From: Nocardioides campestrisoli
Lineage (GTDB): Bacteria > Actinomycetota > Actinomycetes > Propionibacteriales > Nocardioidaceae
Length of the DNA stretch: 64,000 nucleotides
Reading direction: 5' to 3'
Assembly: GCF_013624435.2 (NCBI RefSeq)
Contig: NZ_CP061768.1
Location: 1,880,001-1,944,000, forward strand
In this document: positions 22,723-32,772 of the stretch, piece after piece
Layout: each line of letters opens with the position of its first letter
Numbering within the stretch: position 1 is the first letter of the stretch
The notes under the pieces: model-generated
The model's database searches: none
Seen by the model: only the letters and a program-made list of their open reading frames with translations
Told to the model about the DNA's origin: nothing
Translations under genes and position numbers: made by a program

Positions 22723-24005
22723 CTCCACCCCCCGAGGTCGCTGACCACGACGACGAGGCCGCCCCGCTCGCGCGGGAGCGGCCCCGTGTCGTTCGGCCCC
22801 GTGTCGTTCTCGGCGTGAGCGGTGGCATCGCGGCGTACAAGGCCTGCGAGCTGCTCCGTCGTCTGACCGAGTCCGGTCACGACGTGACCGTCGTGCCCAC
22901 CGCGTCGGCGCTGGAGTTCGTCGGCGCGCCCACCTGGGCGGCGCTGTCCGGCAAGCCGGTGGCCGCGAGCGTCTGGAGCCAGGTGCACGAGGTGCCGCAC
23001 GTGCGGCTGGGCCAGCAGGCCGACCTCGTGCTGGTCGCGCCCGCCACCGCCGACCTGCTGGCCAAGGCCGCGCACGGCCTGGCGGACGACCTGCTGACCA
23101 ACACCCTGCTCACCGCGAGGTGCCCGGTGGTGCTGGCCCCTGCCATGCACACCGAGATGTGGGAGCACCCGGCGACGCAGGCCAACGTGGCCACGCTGCG
23201 CGCCCGCGGCACCCTGGTGCTCGAGCCCGCCGAGGGCCGGCTCACCGGCAAGGACACCGGCAAGGGCCGGCTGCCCGACCCCGGGGAGATCTTCGAGGTC
23301 GCTCGCCAGGTGCTGGCTCGCCCCGAGGGCGGGGCCGACCTCGCCGGTCGCCACGTGGTGGTCTCCGCCGGCGGGACCAAGGAGTTCCTCGACCCGGTCC
23401 GGTTCCTGGGCAACCGGTCCTCGGGCCTGCAGGGCTACGCCCTGGCTCGGGCGGCCCTGTCCCGGGGTGCCTCGGTGACGCTGGTCAGTGCGAACGTCGA
23501 TCTGCCTGCCCCGGCCGGTGCCCGCGTCGAGCGCGTCGAGACGACCGAGGAGCTCCGTACGGCGATGCTGGCGGCCGTCCAGGGCGCGGACGCGGTCGTG
23601 ATGGCCGCGGCGCCCGCCGACTTCCGGCCGGCGGTCCGCAGCGCCGACAAGATCAAGAAGGCGGCGGACGGCTCGGCGCCGGCCCTGACGCTGGAGCAGA
23701 ACCCCGACATCCTGCACGAGCTCGCCACGAACCGCTCCCGCCCGGACGCGGTGATCGTGGGGTTCGCAGCCGAGACCGGCGACTCGACGGGCTCGGTGCT
23801 CGAGCTCGGCCGGGCCAAGCTCGCCCGGAAGGGCTGCGACCTCCTGGTCGTCAACGACGTCAGCGGCGGCGCTGTCTTCGGCAGTGGGGAGAACGAGGTG
23901 GTGATCCTCGGGACCGACGGAAGCAGCCGCAGCGTCCCGCGGGCCGCCAAGGCCGACATCGCCCACAGCATCTGGGACGAGGTCGTCGCCCGATTCGCCC
24001 TGTGA
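22719..24005 (+). CDS. coaBC: bifunctional phosphopantothenoylcysteine decarboxylase / phosphopantothenate-cysteine ligase
   Basis: This 428-residue fusion performs two successive CoA-biosynthesis steps. The N-terminal CoaC flavoprotein has [16 protein letters not shown] and the [12 protein letters not shown] substrate loop (His in place of the usual Asn, as in mycobacteria). The C-terminal CoaB domain carries [22 protein letters not shown] and VGFAAETGD. The GTG at 22719 overlaps the rpoZ stop; a later in-frame GTG near 22803 would remove about 28 non-conserved residues, so the exact start is uncertain. Confidence 0.94.
   Translation: MTPPPEVADHDDEAAPLARERPRVVRPRVVLGVSGGIAAYKACELLRRLTESGHDVTVVPTASALEFVGAPTWAALSGKPVAASVWSQVHEVPHVRLGQQADLVLVAPATADLLAKAAHGLADDLLTNTLLTARCPVVLAPAMHTEMWEHPATQANVATLRARGTLVLEPAEGRLTGKDTGKGRLPDPGEIFEVARQVLARPEGGADLAGRHVVVSAGGTKEFLDPVRFLGNRSSGLQGYALARAALSRGASVTLVSANVDLPAPAGARVERVETTEELRTAMLAAVQGADAVVMAAAPADFRPAVRSADKIKKAADGSAPALTLEQNPDILHELATNRSRPDAVIVGFAAETGDSTGSVLELGRAKLARKGCDLLVVNDVSGGAVFGSGENEVVILGTDGSSRSVPRAAKADIAHSIWDEVVARFAL
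22780..22809 (+). repeat. 15-bp tandem duplication in the coaBC N-terminal extension
   Basis: GGCCCCGTGTCGTTC occurs twice in direct tandem (22780-22794, 22795-22809) and encodes RPRVV repeated. The repeat is in frame and lies before the conserved CoaC core, so it lengthens a tolerant extension. Confidence 0.8.
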
Positions 24006-24034
24006 GACATCTGTCTTGCATGCTGGCGGAGTTC

Positions 24035-24040
24035 TAGTCT
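24035..24040 (+). promoter_or_regulatory. -10 box of the metK promoter
   Basis: TAGTCT lies 37 bp before the metK GTG in the 72-bp gap after coaBC. A TTGCAT at 24016-24021 is too close for a standard -35. No SAM riboswitch features are present. Confidence 0.4.
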
Positions 24041-24077
24041 TGCCGCACCGCTACGTCTCAAGGGAGAGAGTGACATC

Positions 24078-25271
24078 GTGTCTGGACGACTTTTCACGTC
24101 CGAGTCGGTGACCGAAGGTCATCCGGACAAGATCGCTGACCAGATCAGCGACTCAGTGCTCGACTACCTGCTCGAGCACGACCCGGCGAGCCGGGTCGCG
24201 GTGGAGACGCTGCTGACCACGGGCCTGGTGGTGGTGGCCGGAGAGGTGACGACCAAGGCGTACGCCCCGGTCGCGCAGCTGGTCCGGGAGAAGGTGCTCG
24301 AGATCGGCTACGACAGCTCCGACAAGGGCTTCGACGGTCGCTCCTGCGGGGTGCAGGTCGCCATCGGCGCCCAGTCCCCGGACATCGCCCAGGGCGTGGA
24401 CGACGCCTACGAGGAGCGGCACGACCACTCCGAGGACGAGCTGGACCGTCAGGGTGCCGGCGACCAGGGCCTGATGTTCGGCTACGCCTGCGACGACACC
24501 CCGGAGCTGATGCCGCTCCCGATCACGATCGCCCAGCGGCTCTCCGAGCGCCTCTCGCAGGTGCGCAAGGACGGCACCCTCCCGCACCTGCGCCCGGACG
24601 GGAAGACCCAGGTCACCATCGAGTACGACGCGGAGAACCGGCCCGTGCGGGTCGACACCGTGGTGCTCTCCACCCAGCACTCCGAGGACACGGACCTGGC
24701 CAAGCTCGAGGGCGAGATCCAGGAGCACGTGATCGACCCGGTGCTGGCCGGCTTCGACATCCCCTCCGAGGGCTACCGGATGCTGGTCAACCCCACCGGC
24801 CGCTTCGTCATCGGCGGCCCGATGGGTGACGCCGGGCTGACCGGTCGCAAGATCATCATCGACACCTACGGCGGCATGGCCCGGCACGGCGGCGGCGCCT
24901 TCTCCGGCAAGGACCCGTCGAAGGTGGACCGCTCGGCGGCGTACGCGATGCGCTGGGTCGCCAAGAACGTGGTGGCGGCCGGTCTGGCCCGGCGGTGCGA
25001 GGCGCAGGTCGCGTACGCGATCGGCAAGGCCGCCCCTGTCGGGCTCTTCATCGAGACCTTCGGCACCGGCGTCGTGGAGGACCAGAAGATCCAGGAGGCG
25101 GTGCTCGAGGTCTTCGACCTGCGCCCCGCCGCGATCATCCGCGACCTGGACCTGCTCAAGCCGAAGTACGCCCAGACCGCGGCGTACGGGCACTTCGGTC
25201 GGGAGCTCCCGGGGTTCACCTGGGAGGTCACCGACCGCGCCGACGCGCTGCGGAAGGCCGCCGGCCTCTGA
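24078..25271 (+). CDS. metK: S-adenosylmethionine synthase
   Basis: This 397-residue enzyme makes SAM from methionine and ATP. Signatures are [31 protein letters not shown] (hexapeptide GAGDQG) and the P-loop-like [19 protein letters not shown]. The GTG start has AGGGAGAGAG upstream. It ends at a hairpin (25274-25292), making it the apparent end of this run of genes. Confidence 0.98.
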   Translation: MSGRLFTSESVTEGHPDKIADQISDSVLDYLLEHDPASRVAVETLLTTGLVVVAGEVTTKAYAPVAQLVREKVLEIGYDSSDKGFDGRSCGVQVAIGAQSPDIAQGVDDAYEERHDHSEDELDRQGAGDQGLMFGYACDDTPELMPLPITIAQRLSERLSQVRKDGTLPHLRPDGKTQVTIEYDAENRPVRVDTVVLSTQHSEDTDLAKLEGEIQEHVIDPVLAGFDIPSEGYRMLVNPTGRFVIGGPMGDAGLTGRKIIIDTYGGMARHGGGAFSGKDPSKVDRSAAYAMRWVAKNVVAAGLARRCEAQVAYAIGKAAPVGLFIETFGTGVVEDQKIQEAVLEVFDLRPAAIIRDLDLLKPKYAQTAAYGHFGRELPGFTWEVTDRADALRKAAGL

Positions 25272-25273
25272 GC

Positions 25274-25292
25274 GGGCGGCAGGACGCCGCCC
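25274..25292 (+). terminator. hairpin after metK
   Basis: GGGCGGC-AGGAC-GCCGCCC forms a perfect 7-bp GC stem with a 5-nt loop, starting 2 nt after the metK stop. It lacks a U-tract, as many actinobacterial terminators do. Confidence 0.5.
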
Positions 25293-25334
25293 ATCCCGGC
25301 GACCCCGTCGGTGGCGGCTGATAGACATTCGCGC

Positions 25335-27419
25335 ATGAGCGATCACGAGACCGGGCAGCCGGAGATGCTGCCCGGTCTTCGTGCGACGGTGGCCGAGGCC
25401 CGGGCCCGCGGCCGCGCGGAGCGGCGACGCCGCGACGACGAGGCGGCGCCGGCCGAGGTCGATCCGGTCGCCCAGGTCCTGGTCGACGTGCCGTTGGCCC
25501 ACCTCGACCGGCCGTTCGACTACTCCGTGCCGGCGGCGATGGCCGCGACCGCGGTGCCGGGCGCCCGGGTCAAGGTGCGGTTCGCCGGGCAGGACGTCGA
25601 CGGCTTCGTGGTGGCGCGCGTGCCGACCTCCCAGCACCCCGGGCGGCTGGCCCCGCTGCGCCGGGTGGTCAGCCCCGAGCCGGTGCTCACCCCGGCGGTG
25701 GCAGAGCTCACCGCGCGCCTGGCCCACCGGTACGCCGGGGCCCGCGCCGACGTGCTGCGTCTGGCCGTGCCCCCGCGGCACGCCGCGACGGAGAAGGCGC
25801 CCGAGCCGGAGCGGCTGCCCGTGCGGCCGGCGGATCTGGGCGAGGCCAGGCTGGCCTGGGCCGAGCAGGGAGCCGAGCCGGGGGCCGGGGAGGCATTCCT
25901 GCGCGCCCTGACCCAGGGCCGGCCGGCGCGAGCGGTCTGGCAGCCGGCCGCGGGCACCGACTGGCCGCGGCTGGTCGCGGAGGCCGCGCTCGCCACGGTG
26001 AGCGGAGGGCGTGGGGTGCTGATCTGCGTTCCCGACCACCGGGACGTCGCCCGGGTCTCCGAGCAGCTCACCGCGGTGCTGGGGGAGGACCAGCACGCGG
26101 TGCTCACCGCCGAGGGCGGGCCCGCGCGTCGGTACGCCGCCTTCCTCGCGGTCGCCCGCGGACGGCACCGGGTGGTGGTGGGCACCCGCTCCGCCGCCTT
26201 CGCTCCGGTCCAGGACCTCGGCCTGGTGGTGATCTGGGACGACGGCGACGACCTGTACGCCGAGCCGCGCGCGCCCTACCCGCACACGCGGGAGGTGCTG
26301 CTGACCCGCGCCGAGCTGGAGGGCACCGCTGCCCTGGTCGGCGGGTTCGCCCGGACCTGCGAGGCCGAGTACCTGCTCCGGACCGGGTGGGCGCGCGCGC
26401 TGGCTCCCGACCGGCGCAGCATCCGTGCCGCCGCGCGGGTCGACGTGACTCCCGCGGAGGACCGGGGGATCCCTGCCCGGATCCCGGGCGCCGCCCGCGC
26501 GATGCTGCGCCGCGCGCTGGAGAGCGGCCCCGTGCTGGTCCAGGTGCCGCGAGCCGGCTGGGCCCCGTCGCTGGCGTGCGAGCGGTGCCGGACCCCTGCC
26601 CGCTGCCGCGGGTGTCAAGGACCCCTCGAGCTGACCGCCAGCACCGAGCCTCCGCGGTGCCGCTGGTGCGGCACTCCGGATCCCCGGTGGGCGTGTCCCG
26701 AGTGCGGGAGCGCCGGGCTGCGCGCGCCCGTCGTGGGCCGGGACCGGACCGCCGAGGAGCTCGGGCGCAGCCTGCCCGGTGCCACCATCCGCAGCTCCGG
26801 GGGCGACCGCGTGCTGCAGCAGGTCGGGACGCGGCCGGAGGTCGTGGTGGCCACGCCCGGCGCCGAGCCGGTGGCCGAGGGCGGGTACGCCGGCGTGCTG
26901 CTGCTGGACACCTGGATGGCGCTGGGCCGGGCGGAGCTGCGTACCGAGGAGGAGGCGCTGCGGCGGTTCATGACCGCGGCCGGGCTGGTCCGTCCCGGTG
27001 GTCACGTCGTGGCGGTCGGAGATCCGGCACATCCCGTGCTGCAGGCGCTGGTGCGGTGGGACCCGGCCGGGTTCGCCGCCCGTGAGCTGGAGGCCCGCGC
27101 CTCGGCGCACCTGCCGCCGGCCGTGCGGCTCGCCACCGTCACCGGAGAGCCCGGCGCCGTCGACGACGCCCTCACGCTGCTCGCGCTGCCGGAGGTGGCC
27201 GAGGTGCTCGGGCCCGTGCCCGTGGCCGCGAAGGAGCGGACCCCCGGGGCGGGGGGCCCGGGCGGGCGGCCCGCCGAGCCGGAGGAGATCAGGCTGGTCC
27301 TGCGGGTGCCCCGCTCCTCGGGGACGGCGCTGTCGGAGTCTCTGGGGGAGCTGCAGCGGATCAGGTCCGCCCGCAAGCTCCAGGCCGTGCGGGTCCAGGT
27401 CGACCCGCTCGAGCTCTGA
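25335..27419 (+). CDS. priA: PriA-like primosomal protein N' without helicase motifs
   Basis: This 694-residue protein has the PriA N-terminal DNA 3'-end-binding domain (VDVPLAHLDRPFDYSVP) and the zinc-binding insert with paired cysteines (CERC, CRGC, CRWC, CPEC). The ATPase core is degenerate: no GxTGSGKT Walker A is found where expected, and the DEEH box reads WDDGDD. Actinobacterial PriA homologues are known to lack helicase residues, so it should act as a loader or structural primosome factor rather than a helicase. The ATG at 25335 follows TAGACA by 7 nt. Confidence 0.88.
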   Translation: MSDHETGQPEMLPGLRATVAEARARGRAERRRRDDEAAPAEVDPVAQVLVDVPLAHLDRPFDYSVPAAMAATAVPGARVKVRFAGQDVDGFVVARVPTSQHPGRLAPLRRVVSPEPVLTPAVAELTARLAHRYAGARADVLRLAVPPRHAATEKAPEPERLPVRPADLGEARLAWAEQGAEPGAGEAFLRALTQGRPARAVWQPAAGTDWPRLVAEAALATVSGGRGVLICVPDHRDVARVSEQLTAVLGEDQHAVLTAEGGPARRYAAFLAVARGRHRVVVGTRSAAFAPVQDLGLVVIWDDGDDLYAEPRAPYPHTREVLLTRAELEGTAALVGGFARTCEAEYLLRTGWARALAPDRRSIRAAARVDVTPAEDRGIPARIPGAARAMLRRALESGPVLVQVPRAGWAPSLACERCRTPARCRGCQGPLELTASTEPPRCRWCGTPDPRWACPECGSAGLRAPVVGRDRTAEELGRSLPGATIRSSGGDRVLQQVGTRPEVVVATPGAEPVAEGGYAGVLLLDTWMALGRAELRTEEEALRRFMTAAGLVRPGGHVVAVGDPAHPVLQALVRWDPAGFAARELEARASAHLPPAVRLATVTGEPGAVDDALTLLALPEVAEVLGPVPVAAKERTPGAGGPGGRPAEPEEIRLVLRVPRSSGTALSESLGELQRIRSARKLQAVRVQVDPLEL

Positions 27420-27466
27420 GCAGCGACGCCGGGAGCAGGCGGGTCACCCCGGGCGCCTCACCCGCG

Positions 27467-28318
27467 TCACTTCACCCATTGCATGCTCGCCTCCCGAGCC
27501 GCCTCCACCCGCGAGCCGGCCTGCCGTCGCGCCATCCGGCGCAGCACGAGCGGCGTGAGCAGCGCGCCGAGCACGGCCCACGCGCCGAGCACGCCGACGG
27601 TCTCCAGGGTCCGCCAGCTCTCGGTGAGCTCCAGCGCGGCGGCGCTGTCGGGCAGGAAGGCCGAGCGCAGGCCCAAGGCGATCCAGTAGACCGGGAACAC
27701 CTGCGCCACGACCTGGATCCACTCCCACAGGGCCTGCACCGGGTAGAAGATGCCGGAGATGCCGATCAGCAGCAGGACGGGCAACATCCCCCAGGTGCCC
27801 AGCTTCTGCGCGCTCGGCACCAGGCCGCCCAGGATCATGCCGAGCGGCATCGTCGCGGCCATCCCCAGCAGCACCACCCAGGCCAGGGTCAGCCAGCCGG
27901 TCGGTGCGTCCATCAGGCCGTCGAAGAGCAGGAGGCTGGGCAGCAGGATGACGACCAGCTGGGGCACCAGCCCGAGCGCGTGCAGGAGCAGCTGACCGGA
28001 GAAGTAGCCCTGGACCCCGTGCGGCACCGCCTTGTGCCGCAGCAGGGTGCCGTCCTCCTTCTCCATGGCCAGGGAGCCAGCGGGTCCGATCACCGTGCCG
28101 AAGCAGAGCAGGGCGCCCAGCAGGCTCGGGAGCAGCACCGTGGGCAGCAGCAGGTCGGTCCCCTCCACCGGCTCGTTCCGGTTCAGGTACAGGTAGCCCA
28201 GGGACAGCACCGCGGTGAACAGGTAGTACCCCTGGTCCTGGGTGCTGCGCAGGCTCTGCATGAACTCCGTCCAGCCCCGGCGCAGCCCGAGGCGGTAGCC
28301 GTACCACGATGAGCTCAT
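27467..28318 (-). CDS. ABC-2 type transporter permease
   Basis: This 283-residue membrane protein has about six hydrophobic segments (for example LLLPTVLLPSLLGALLCFG and LPVLLLIGISGIFYPVQALW), the GISGIFYP-type segment being typical of ABC-2 export permeases. It pairs with the ATPase gene, which it overlaps by 4 nt (ATGA). The pair likely exports a drug, lipid or polysaccharide precursor; substrate is unknown. It is encoded convergent to priA. The true start is the ATG at 28318, although the frame is open much further. Confidence 0.88.
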   Translation of the reverse strand: MSSSWYGYRLGLRRGWTEFMQSLRSTQDQGYYLFTAVLSLGYLYLNRNEPVEGTDLLLPTVLLPSLLGALLCFGTVIGPAGSLAMEKEDGTLLRHKAVPHGVQGYFSGQLLLHALGLVPQLVVILLPSLLLFDGLMDAPTGWLTLAWVVLLGMAATMPLGMILGGLVPSAQKLGTWGMLPVLLLIGISGIFYPVQALWEWIQVVAQVFPVYWIALGLRSAFLPDSAAALELTESWRTLETVGVLGAWAVLGALLTPLVLRRMARRQAGSRVEAAREASMQWVK

Positions 28319-29232
28319 CGGGTCGCCTCCGCGAAGAGCCGGGCGGCCGCGTCCTGCTGGCCGGTCTCGTGGCCGCGGACCAGCGAGAGGTAGGCGTCCT
28401 CCAGGCTGGCCCGGCGTACCTCGAGGTCGTGCAGCCCGTCGCCGTGCTGCTCGAGCAGACGGCGTACGAGGCCGGTCGCGTCCTGCGTGGTCTCGCTGTG
28501 GCTCGCGCCGTCCGCGACCCAGCGGACCTCGGCCTCGCCCAGGACCCGCCGGGCGAGTCCCGCGACCGTGTCGTCGGCGACGATCCGCCCACCGGCCAGC
28601 ACCAGCACCCGGGTCGCCAGCTTCTCGGCCTCGGCCAGGTCGTGGGTGGTGAGCACGATGGTGGTGCCGTCGGCTCGGGCCAGGCGGGTGATCAGGTCGT
28701 GGAAGTCGCGGCGGGCCTGCGGGTCGAAGCCGGTGGTGGGCTCGTCGAGGAAGAGCAGCTCGGGACGGCCGACGATGGCCGCGGCGACGTCGAGGCGGCG
28801 TCGCTGCCCGCCGGAGAGCGAGGCGAGCTTGCGGTCGGCGTGCTCGCTGAGACCGACGGTCTCCAGCAGCAGCTCGGTGTCGTGCGGACGGGTACGTCCG
28901 GGCTCCGAGTACGGCGCGTAGAAGCCGCCGAGGTGGGCCAGCAGGCGGCGCGGGGTCCACCGCGGGTGGTCGCGCCAGGACTGGAGCACCACCCCGGTCC
29001 GGGCCCGCCAGTCCTCGGGAGCGGTGGCAGGGTCCTCGCCGAGCACCTGCACCGACCCGGCCGAGCGGATCCGGAAGCCCTCCAGGATCTCGATCGTGGT
29101 GGTCTTGCCCGCCCCGTTCGGCCCGAGCAGGCAGACCACCTCGCCGGCCTCGACCCGGAAGTCGACCCCGTCCAGCACGTCGTGGTCCCCGTAGCGCATC
29201 CGCAGGTCGCGGACGTCGACAACCGTGGTCAT
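28315..29232 (-). CDS. ABC transporter ATP-binding protein
   Basis: This 305-residue ATPase has Walker A GPNGAGKTTT, the signature LSGGQRRR, Walker B LLFLDEPTTGFDP and the switch His in LTTHDLAEAE. The C-terminal extension after about residue 215 is of the DrrA/CcmA type found in drug exporters. ATG 29232 is preceded by GGAGGGTG. It drives the permease encoded next. No regulator gene is adjacent. Confidence 0.92.
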   Translation of the reverse strand: MTTVVDVRDLRMRYGDHDVLDGVDFRVEAGEVVCLLGPNGAGKTTTIEILEGFRIRSAGSVQVLGEDPATAPEDWRARTGVVLQSWRDHPRWTPRRLLAHLGGFYAPYSEPGRTRPHDTELLLETVGLSEHADRKLASLSGGQRRRLDVAAAIVGRPELLFLDEPTTGFDPQARRDFHDLITRLARADGTTIVLTTHDLAEAEKLATRVLVLAGGRIVADDTVAGLARRVLGEAEVRWVADGASHSETTQDATGLVRRLLEQHGDGLHDLEVRRASLEDAYLSLVRGHETGQQDAAARLFAEATR

Positions 29233-29300
29233 GGCACCCTCCCAAGCGCAGACGTGCGAGCAGTCTCGCACCGATGACCCGGCGTCCCCGGTCCGGTTCG

Positions 29301-29306
29301 TAGACT
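29301..29306 (+). promoter_or_regulatory. -10 box of the def-fmt promoter
   Basis: TAGACT lies 33 bp before the def GTG in the 107-bp gap to the divergent ABC genes. No good -35 is evident. Confidence 0.4.
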
Positions 29307-29339
29307 GTCTGCTTCCACCACCCGAGGAGCACGCTTTCC

Positions 29340-29885
29340 GTGGCAGTCCAGCCCATCCGCCTGTTCGGCGACCCGGTCCTGCGCAAGCCGGCGCTCGAGG
29401 TCGACGACTTCGACAAGGAGATCCGGACCCTGGTCCGGGACCTGACCGACACGATGCTGGCCGCCCCGGGCGCGGGCCTCGCGGCGCCGCAGATCGGCGT
29501 CGGCCTGCGGGTCTTCACCTGGAACGTCGGCGGTGAGGTGGGCCACCTGGTCAACCCCACCCTGAGCCTGTCGGAGGAGGTGCAGGACGGACCGGAGGGC
29601 TGCCTCTCGCTGCCCGACCTGACCTTCGACTGCCGGCGCGCGCTGCGGGTGGTCGCCTCCGGCTTCGACATGCACGGTGAGCCCCTGCGGATCGAGGGCT
29701 CCGAGCTGCTCGCCCGCGCGCTGCAGCACGAGACCGACCACCTGGACGGCGTGCTCTTCATCGACCGGCTGGACGCCGAGGCGCGCAAGGCCGCGATGAA
29801 GGCGATCCGGGAGTCGGAGTGGTTCGGGCTCGAGCAGCCCGTCGTCAAGGTCTCTCCCCACCGCACGAACGGATTCGGTTTCTGA
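29340..29885 (+). CDS. def: peptide deformylase
   Basis: This 181-residue metalloenzyme removes the formyl group from nascent proteins. All three motifs are intact: [17 protein letters not shown] and QHETDHLDG, supplying Cys and two His metal ligands and the catalytic Glu. GTG 29340 has GAGGAG upstream. It is followed by fmt after 2 nt, coupling formylation and deformylation genes. Confidence 0.97.
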   Translation: MAVQPIRLFGDPVLRKPALEVDDFDKEIRTLVRDLTDTMLAAPGAGLAAPQIGVGLRVFTWNVGGEVGHLVNPTLSLSEEVQDGPEGCLSLPDLTFDCRRALRVVASGFDMHGEPLRIEGSELLARALQHETDHLDGVLFIDRLDAEARKAAMKAIRESEWFGLEQPVVKVSPHRTNGFGF

Positions 29886-29887
29886 GC

Positions 29888-30823
29888 ATGCGCATCGTCT
29901 TCGCCGGTACCCCCGAGGTCGCCGTCCCCGCCCTGGACGCCCTGGTCGCCTCCGACCACGAGGTGGTCGGCGTCGTCACCCGGCCCGACGCCCCCGCCGG
30001 CCGCGGCCGCAAGCTGGTGGCGAGCCCGGTCGCGCAGCGCGCCGAGGAGCTCGGGTTGCCGGTGCTCAAGCCGGCCCACCCGCGCGACCCCGAGTTCCAG
30101 GAGGAGCTGCGGGCGCTGCGCCCCGACTGCTGCCCGGTGGTGGCCTACGGCGCCCTGCTGCCGCAGTCCGCGCTCGACCTGGTGCCCCACGGCTGGGTCA
30201 ACCTGCACTTCTCCGTGCTGCCCTCCTGGCGCGGCGCCGCTCCGGTGCAGCACGCGATCTGGGCCGGTGACGAGGTCACCGGCGCGACGACCTTCCGGAT
30301 CGTCAAGGAGCTGGACGCCGGTCCGACGTTCGGCGTGATGACCGAACGGATCCGCGAGCACGACACTGCGGGCGACCTCCTGGCCCGGCTCGCCGAGGGC
30401 GGTGCCGGCCTCCTGGTCCAGACCCTGGACGGGATCGAGAGCGGCGAGCTCGAGGCCCGCGAGCAGCAGGCCGAGGGCGTCTCCTTCGCCCCCAAGATCA
30501 CCGTGGAGGACGCCCGGGTCGACTGGAGCGAGCCGGCCGTGGCGGTCGACCGCCGGATCCGCGCCTGCACCCCCGGCCCGGGTGCCTGGAGCACGCACGA
30601 AGGTGAGCGGGTCAAGATCGGGCCGGTGCGCCTGACCGAGGGGCGGGAGCGGCTCGCGCCCGGCGAGGTCGAGGTCACCAAGAAGGCGCTCTTCGTCGGC
30701 ACGGCCACCGACCCGGTGCAGCTGGACCGGGTCAAGCCGTTCGGCAAGAAGGAGATGGCTGCCGCGGACTGGGCCCGCGGTGCGCGGCTCGACTCCGGGT
30801 TCCGTCTGGGCGATCCTGTCTGA
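29888..30823 (+). CDS. fmt: methionyl-tRNA formyltransferase
   Basis: This 311-residue enzyme formylates initiator Met-tRNA. It shows [15 protein letters not shown], the catalytic [18 protein letters not shown] with Asn/His/Asp residues, and a C-terminal OB-like domain from about residue 205. The usual SLLP reads SVLP. ATG 29888 is 2 nt after def. Confidence 0.97.
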   Translation: MRIVFAGTPEVAVPALDALVASDHEVVGVVTRPDAPAGRGRKLVASPVAQRAEELGLPVLKPAHPRDPEFQEELRALRPDCCPVVAYGALLPQSALDLVPHGWVNLHFSVLPSWRGAAPVQHAIWAGDEVTGATTFRIVKELDAGPTFGVMTERIREHDTAGDLLARLAEGGAGLLVQTLDGIESGELEAREQQAEGVSFAPKITVEDARVDWSEPAVAVDRRIRACTPGPGAWSTHEGERVKIGPVRLTEGRERLAPGEVEVTKKALFVGTATDPVQLDRVKPFGKKEMAAADWARGARLDSGFRLGDPV

Positions 30824-30824
30824 C

Positions 30825-31283
30825 ATGACCTCTGCGGACGTGCCCGGGACCGACGCCGGGCGACCGGCGCGTCCCGAGGACGTCGAGGAGATCTGCGCGT
30901 CGCTGCCGGAGACCGAGCTCGGCGTCTCCTGGGGCGACGTGCCGACCTGGAAGGTCCCGCGCGGGGACAAGGGGCGGGGCTTCGTGCTCTACCGCCGTCC
31001 GCACCACACCGCCGTCCACCCCGAGACCGGGGAGATGTACGACGACCTCCTGGTCGTCGTCACCGCGGACGCGGGGGAGAAGGCCGCGCTGGTCGACGAT
31101 CCCGCCACCCCGTTCTTCACCATCGACCACTTCAGGAGCACCAACGCCGTGCTGGTCCAGCAGTCCAGGCTCGCCGAGCTCACCCTCGCAGAACTGCGCG
31201 AGATCCTGACCGAGGCCTGGGCGTGCCGGGCCCCGCGGCGCCTCGTCACCGCCCTGCGCGCCGGGGAGCGACTCGATGGCTGA
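30825..31283 (+). CDS. MmcQ/YjbR family protein
   Basis: This 152-residue protein has the YjbR fold (CyaY-like) seen in PEVEEICASLPETELGVSWGDVP-type starts, the central FVLYRRPHHTAVHPETGEMYDDLLVV strand region and a C-terminal LRAILTEAW-like helix (here LREILTEAW). The family has a suggested DNA-binding role but no proven function. It starts 2 nt after fmt and overlaps rsmB by 8 nt, so it belongs to the def-fmt unit. Confidence 0.8.
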   Translation: MTSADVPGTDAGRPARPEDVEEICASLPETELGVSWGDVPTWKVPRGDKGRGFVLYRRPHHTAVHPETGEMYDDLLVVVTADAGEKAALVDDPATPFFTIDHFRSTNAVLVQQSRLAELTLAELREILTEAWACRAPRRLVTALRAGERLDG

Positions 31284-32736
31284 CCCCCGTCAGAGCCGCG
31301 GGCGCCGTCCCGGGGGTCGTCCGCCGCGCGCTCGCAAGAGCGCCGACCCGTCCCGTCGCGCGGCGCTGGAGGTCCTCACGGCCGTGCGCGTCGACGACGC
31401 CTACACCAACCTGGTGCTGCCCTCGGTGCTGCGGACCCACGGCCTCACCGGCCGCGACGCCGCCTTCACCACCGAGCTCGTCTCCGGCACGTTGCGTCGC
31501 CGTGCCACCTATGACGCGGTGATCGCCGCGTGCCTGGACCGGCCGCTGGCCAAGGTGCAGGCGAAGGTGCTCGACGCGCTCCGCCTCGGGGCGCACCAGC
31601 TGCTCTCGATGCGGGTGCCGTCCCACGCGGCGATCAGCAGCACCGTGGACCTGGTCCGGGACGCGGTCGGCCAGGGGGCCGCGGGCTTCGCCAACGCCGT
31701 CCTGCGCCGGGTCTGCGAGGAGGACCTCGCCGGCTGGGTGCGCCGGGTCGCCCCTGACCCGGTGCGCGATCCGCACGGGTTCTCCGCCGTCGCGCACTCC
31801 CACCCCCGCTGGGTGGTCGACGCCCTGGGTGAGGCGCTGGCCCGCAGCCCGCGCACCGAGGTCGCGACCACCACCGCCGACGAGCTGCAGGCGCTGCTGG
31901 CTGCCGACAACGAGGCGCCCGCCGTCTGCCTGGTGGCCCGGCCGGGCCGGGTCGACCGCGCGGAGCTGCCGGGCACCCCGACGCTGTTCTCGCCGTACGG
32001 CGTGGTGCTCGACGGCGGTGACCCCGGCGAGGTGCCGGCGGTGGCCCAGGGCCGCGCCGGGGTCCAGGACGAGGGGTCGCAGCTGGTCGCCCTCGCCCTC
32101 GCCCGGGTGGGCCTCGAGCCCGGCCCGGAGGTTGCGGAGGAGCGCTGGCTCGACCTGTGCGCCGGACCTGGCGGGAAGTCCGCCCTGCTCGCGGCGCTGG
32201 CGGCGACCCGGGACGGCAGCGCCCCGGGCGCCCGGCTGCTCTCCGTCGAGCGTCAGCCGCACCGGGCGCGGCTGGTCCGTCGGGCCCTCGACGGTGCGGA
32301 CGGCTCGCTCGGGGTGGTCACCGCCGACGGGACCCAGCCCGCCTGGCCGGCGGGCTCCTTCGACCGGGTCCAGGTCGACGTGCCGTGCACCGGTCTGGGG
32401 GCGCTGCGCCGCCGGCCGGAGTCGCGCTGGCGGCGCAGCCCCGAGGACCTGGAGGCGCTGGTCCCGCTGCAGCGCGCGCTGCTCGACCGGGCCGTGGACG
32501 CCGTGCGTCCCGGCGGTGTGGTGCTCTACTCCACCTGCTCCCCGGTGCTCGCCGAGACCGCGGACGTGGTCTCGGCGGTGCTGGCCGAGCGCGACGACGT
32601 CCGGCTGGGTGACCTGAGCCTGGTGCTGCCGGAGGTGCCCGACGCGGCGGGCCCGCTGCCGGGGACGATGCAGCTGTGGCCGCACCGGCACCGCACGGAC
32701 GCGATGTTCATGGCGCTGCTCGAGCGCACGAGCTGA
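31276..32736 (+). CDS. rsmB: 16S rRNA (cytosine-C5)-methyltransferase RsmB
   Basis: This 486-residue enzyme methylates C967 of 16S rRNA. An N-terminal NusB-like RNA-binding domain (RRAALEVLTAVRVDDAYTN...) precedes a Rossmann methyltransferase domain with the SAM motif DLCAGPGGKSALL, VDVPCTGLGALRRRPE carrying one conserved Cys, and the second Cys in YSTCSPVLAE. A basic 30-residue N-terminal tail is present. It overlaps the MmcQ gene. Confidence 0.95.
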   Translation: MADPRQSRGRRPGGRPPRARKSADPSRRAALEVLTAVRVDDAYTNLVLPSVLRTHGLTGRDAAFTTELVSGTLRRRATYDAVIAACLDRPLAKVQAKVLDALRLGAHQLLSMRVPSHAAISSTVDLVRDAVGQGAAGFANAVLRRVCEEDLAGWVRRVAPDPVRDPHGFSAVAHSHPRWVVDALGEALARSPRTEVATTTADELQALLAADNEAPAVCLVARPGRVDRAELPGTPTLFSPYGVVLDGGDPGEVPAVAQGRAGVQDEGSQLVALALARVGLEPGPEVAEERWLDLCAGPGGKSALLAALAATRDGSAPGARLLSVERQPHRARLVRRALDGADGSLGVVTADGTQPAWPAGSFDRVQVDVPCTGLGALRRRPESRWRRSPEDLEALVPLQRALLDRAVDAVRPGGVVLYSTCSPVLAETADVVSAVLAERDDVRLGDLSLVLPEVPDAAGPLPGTMQLWPHRHRTDAMFMALLERTS

Positions 32737-32759
32737 CGCCGGCCGGAGCGCCGGGCCGC

Positions 32760-32765
32760 TAGCCT
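32760..32765 (+). promoter_or_regulatory. -10 box of a leaderless promoter for the LigD-like gene
   Basis: TAGCCT ends 7 nt before the GTG at 32773, and no Shine-Dalgarno sequence is present, so the mRNA probably begins at the start codon. Confidence 0.5.
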
Positions 32766-32772
32766 GCTGTCC

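Noticed and set aside
24006..24077. SAM riboswitch before metK
   Set aside because: The 72-bp gap is too short and lacks SAM-I or SAM-II core motifs.
24153..27110. Very long antisense open frame (985 codons) opposite metK and priA; similar ones at 27467-30970, 14465-17326, 53838-56375 and 6007-9135
   Set aside because: At over 70% GC, frames opposite real genes stay open because stop codons are rare. Their products are low-complexity Arg/Gly/Ala/Pro or His/Leu-rich and match no family, while the sense genes are clear.
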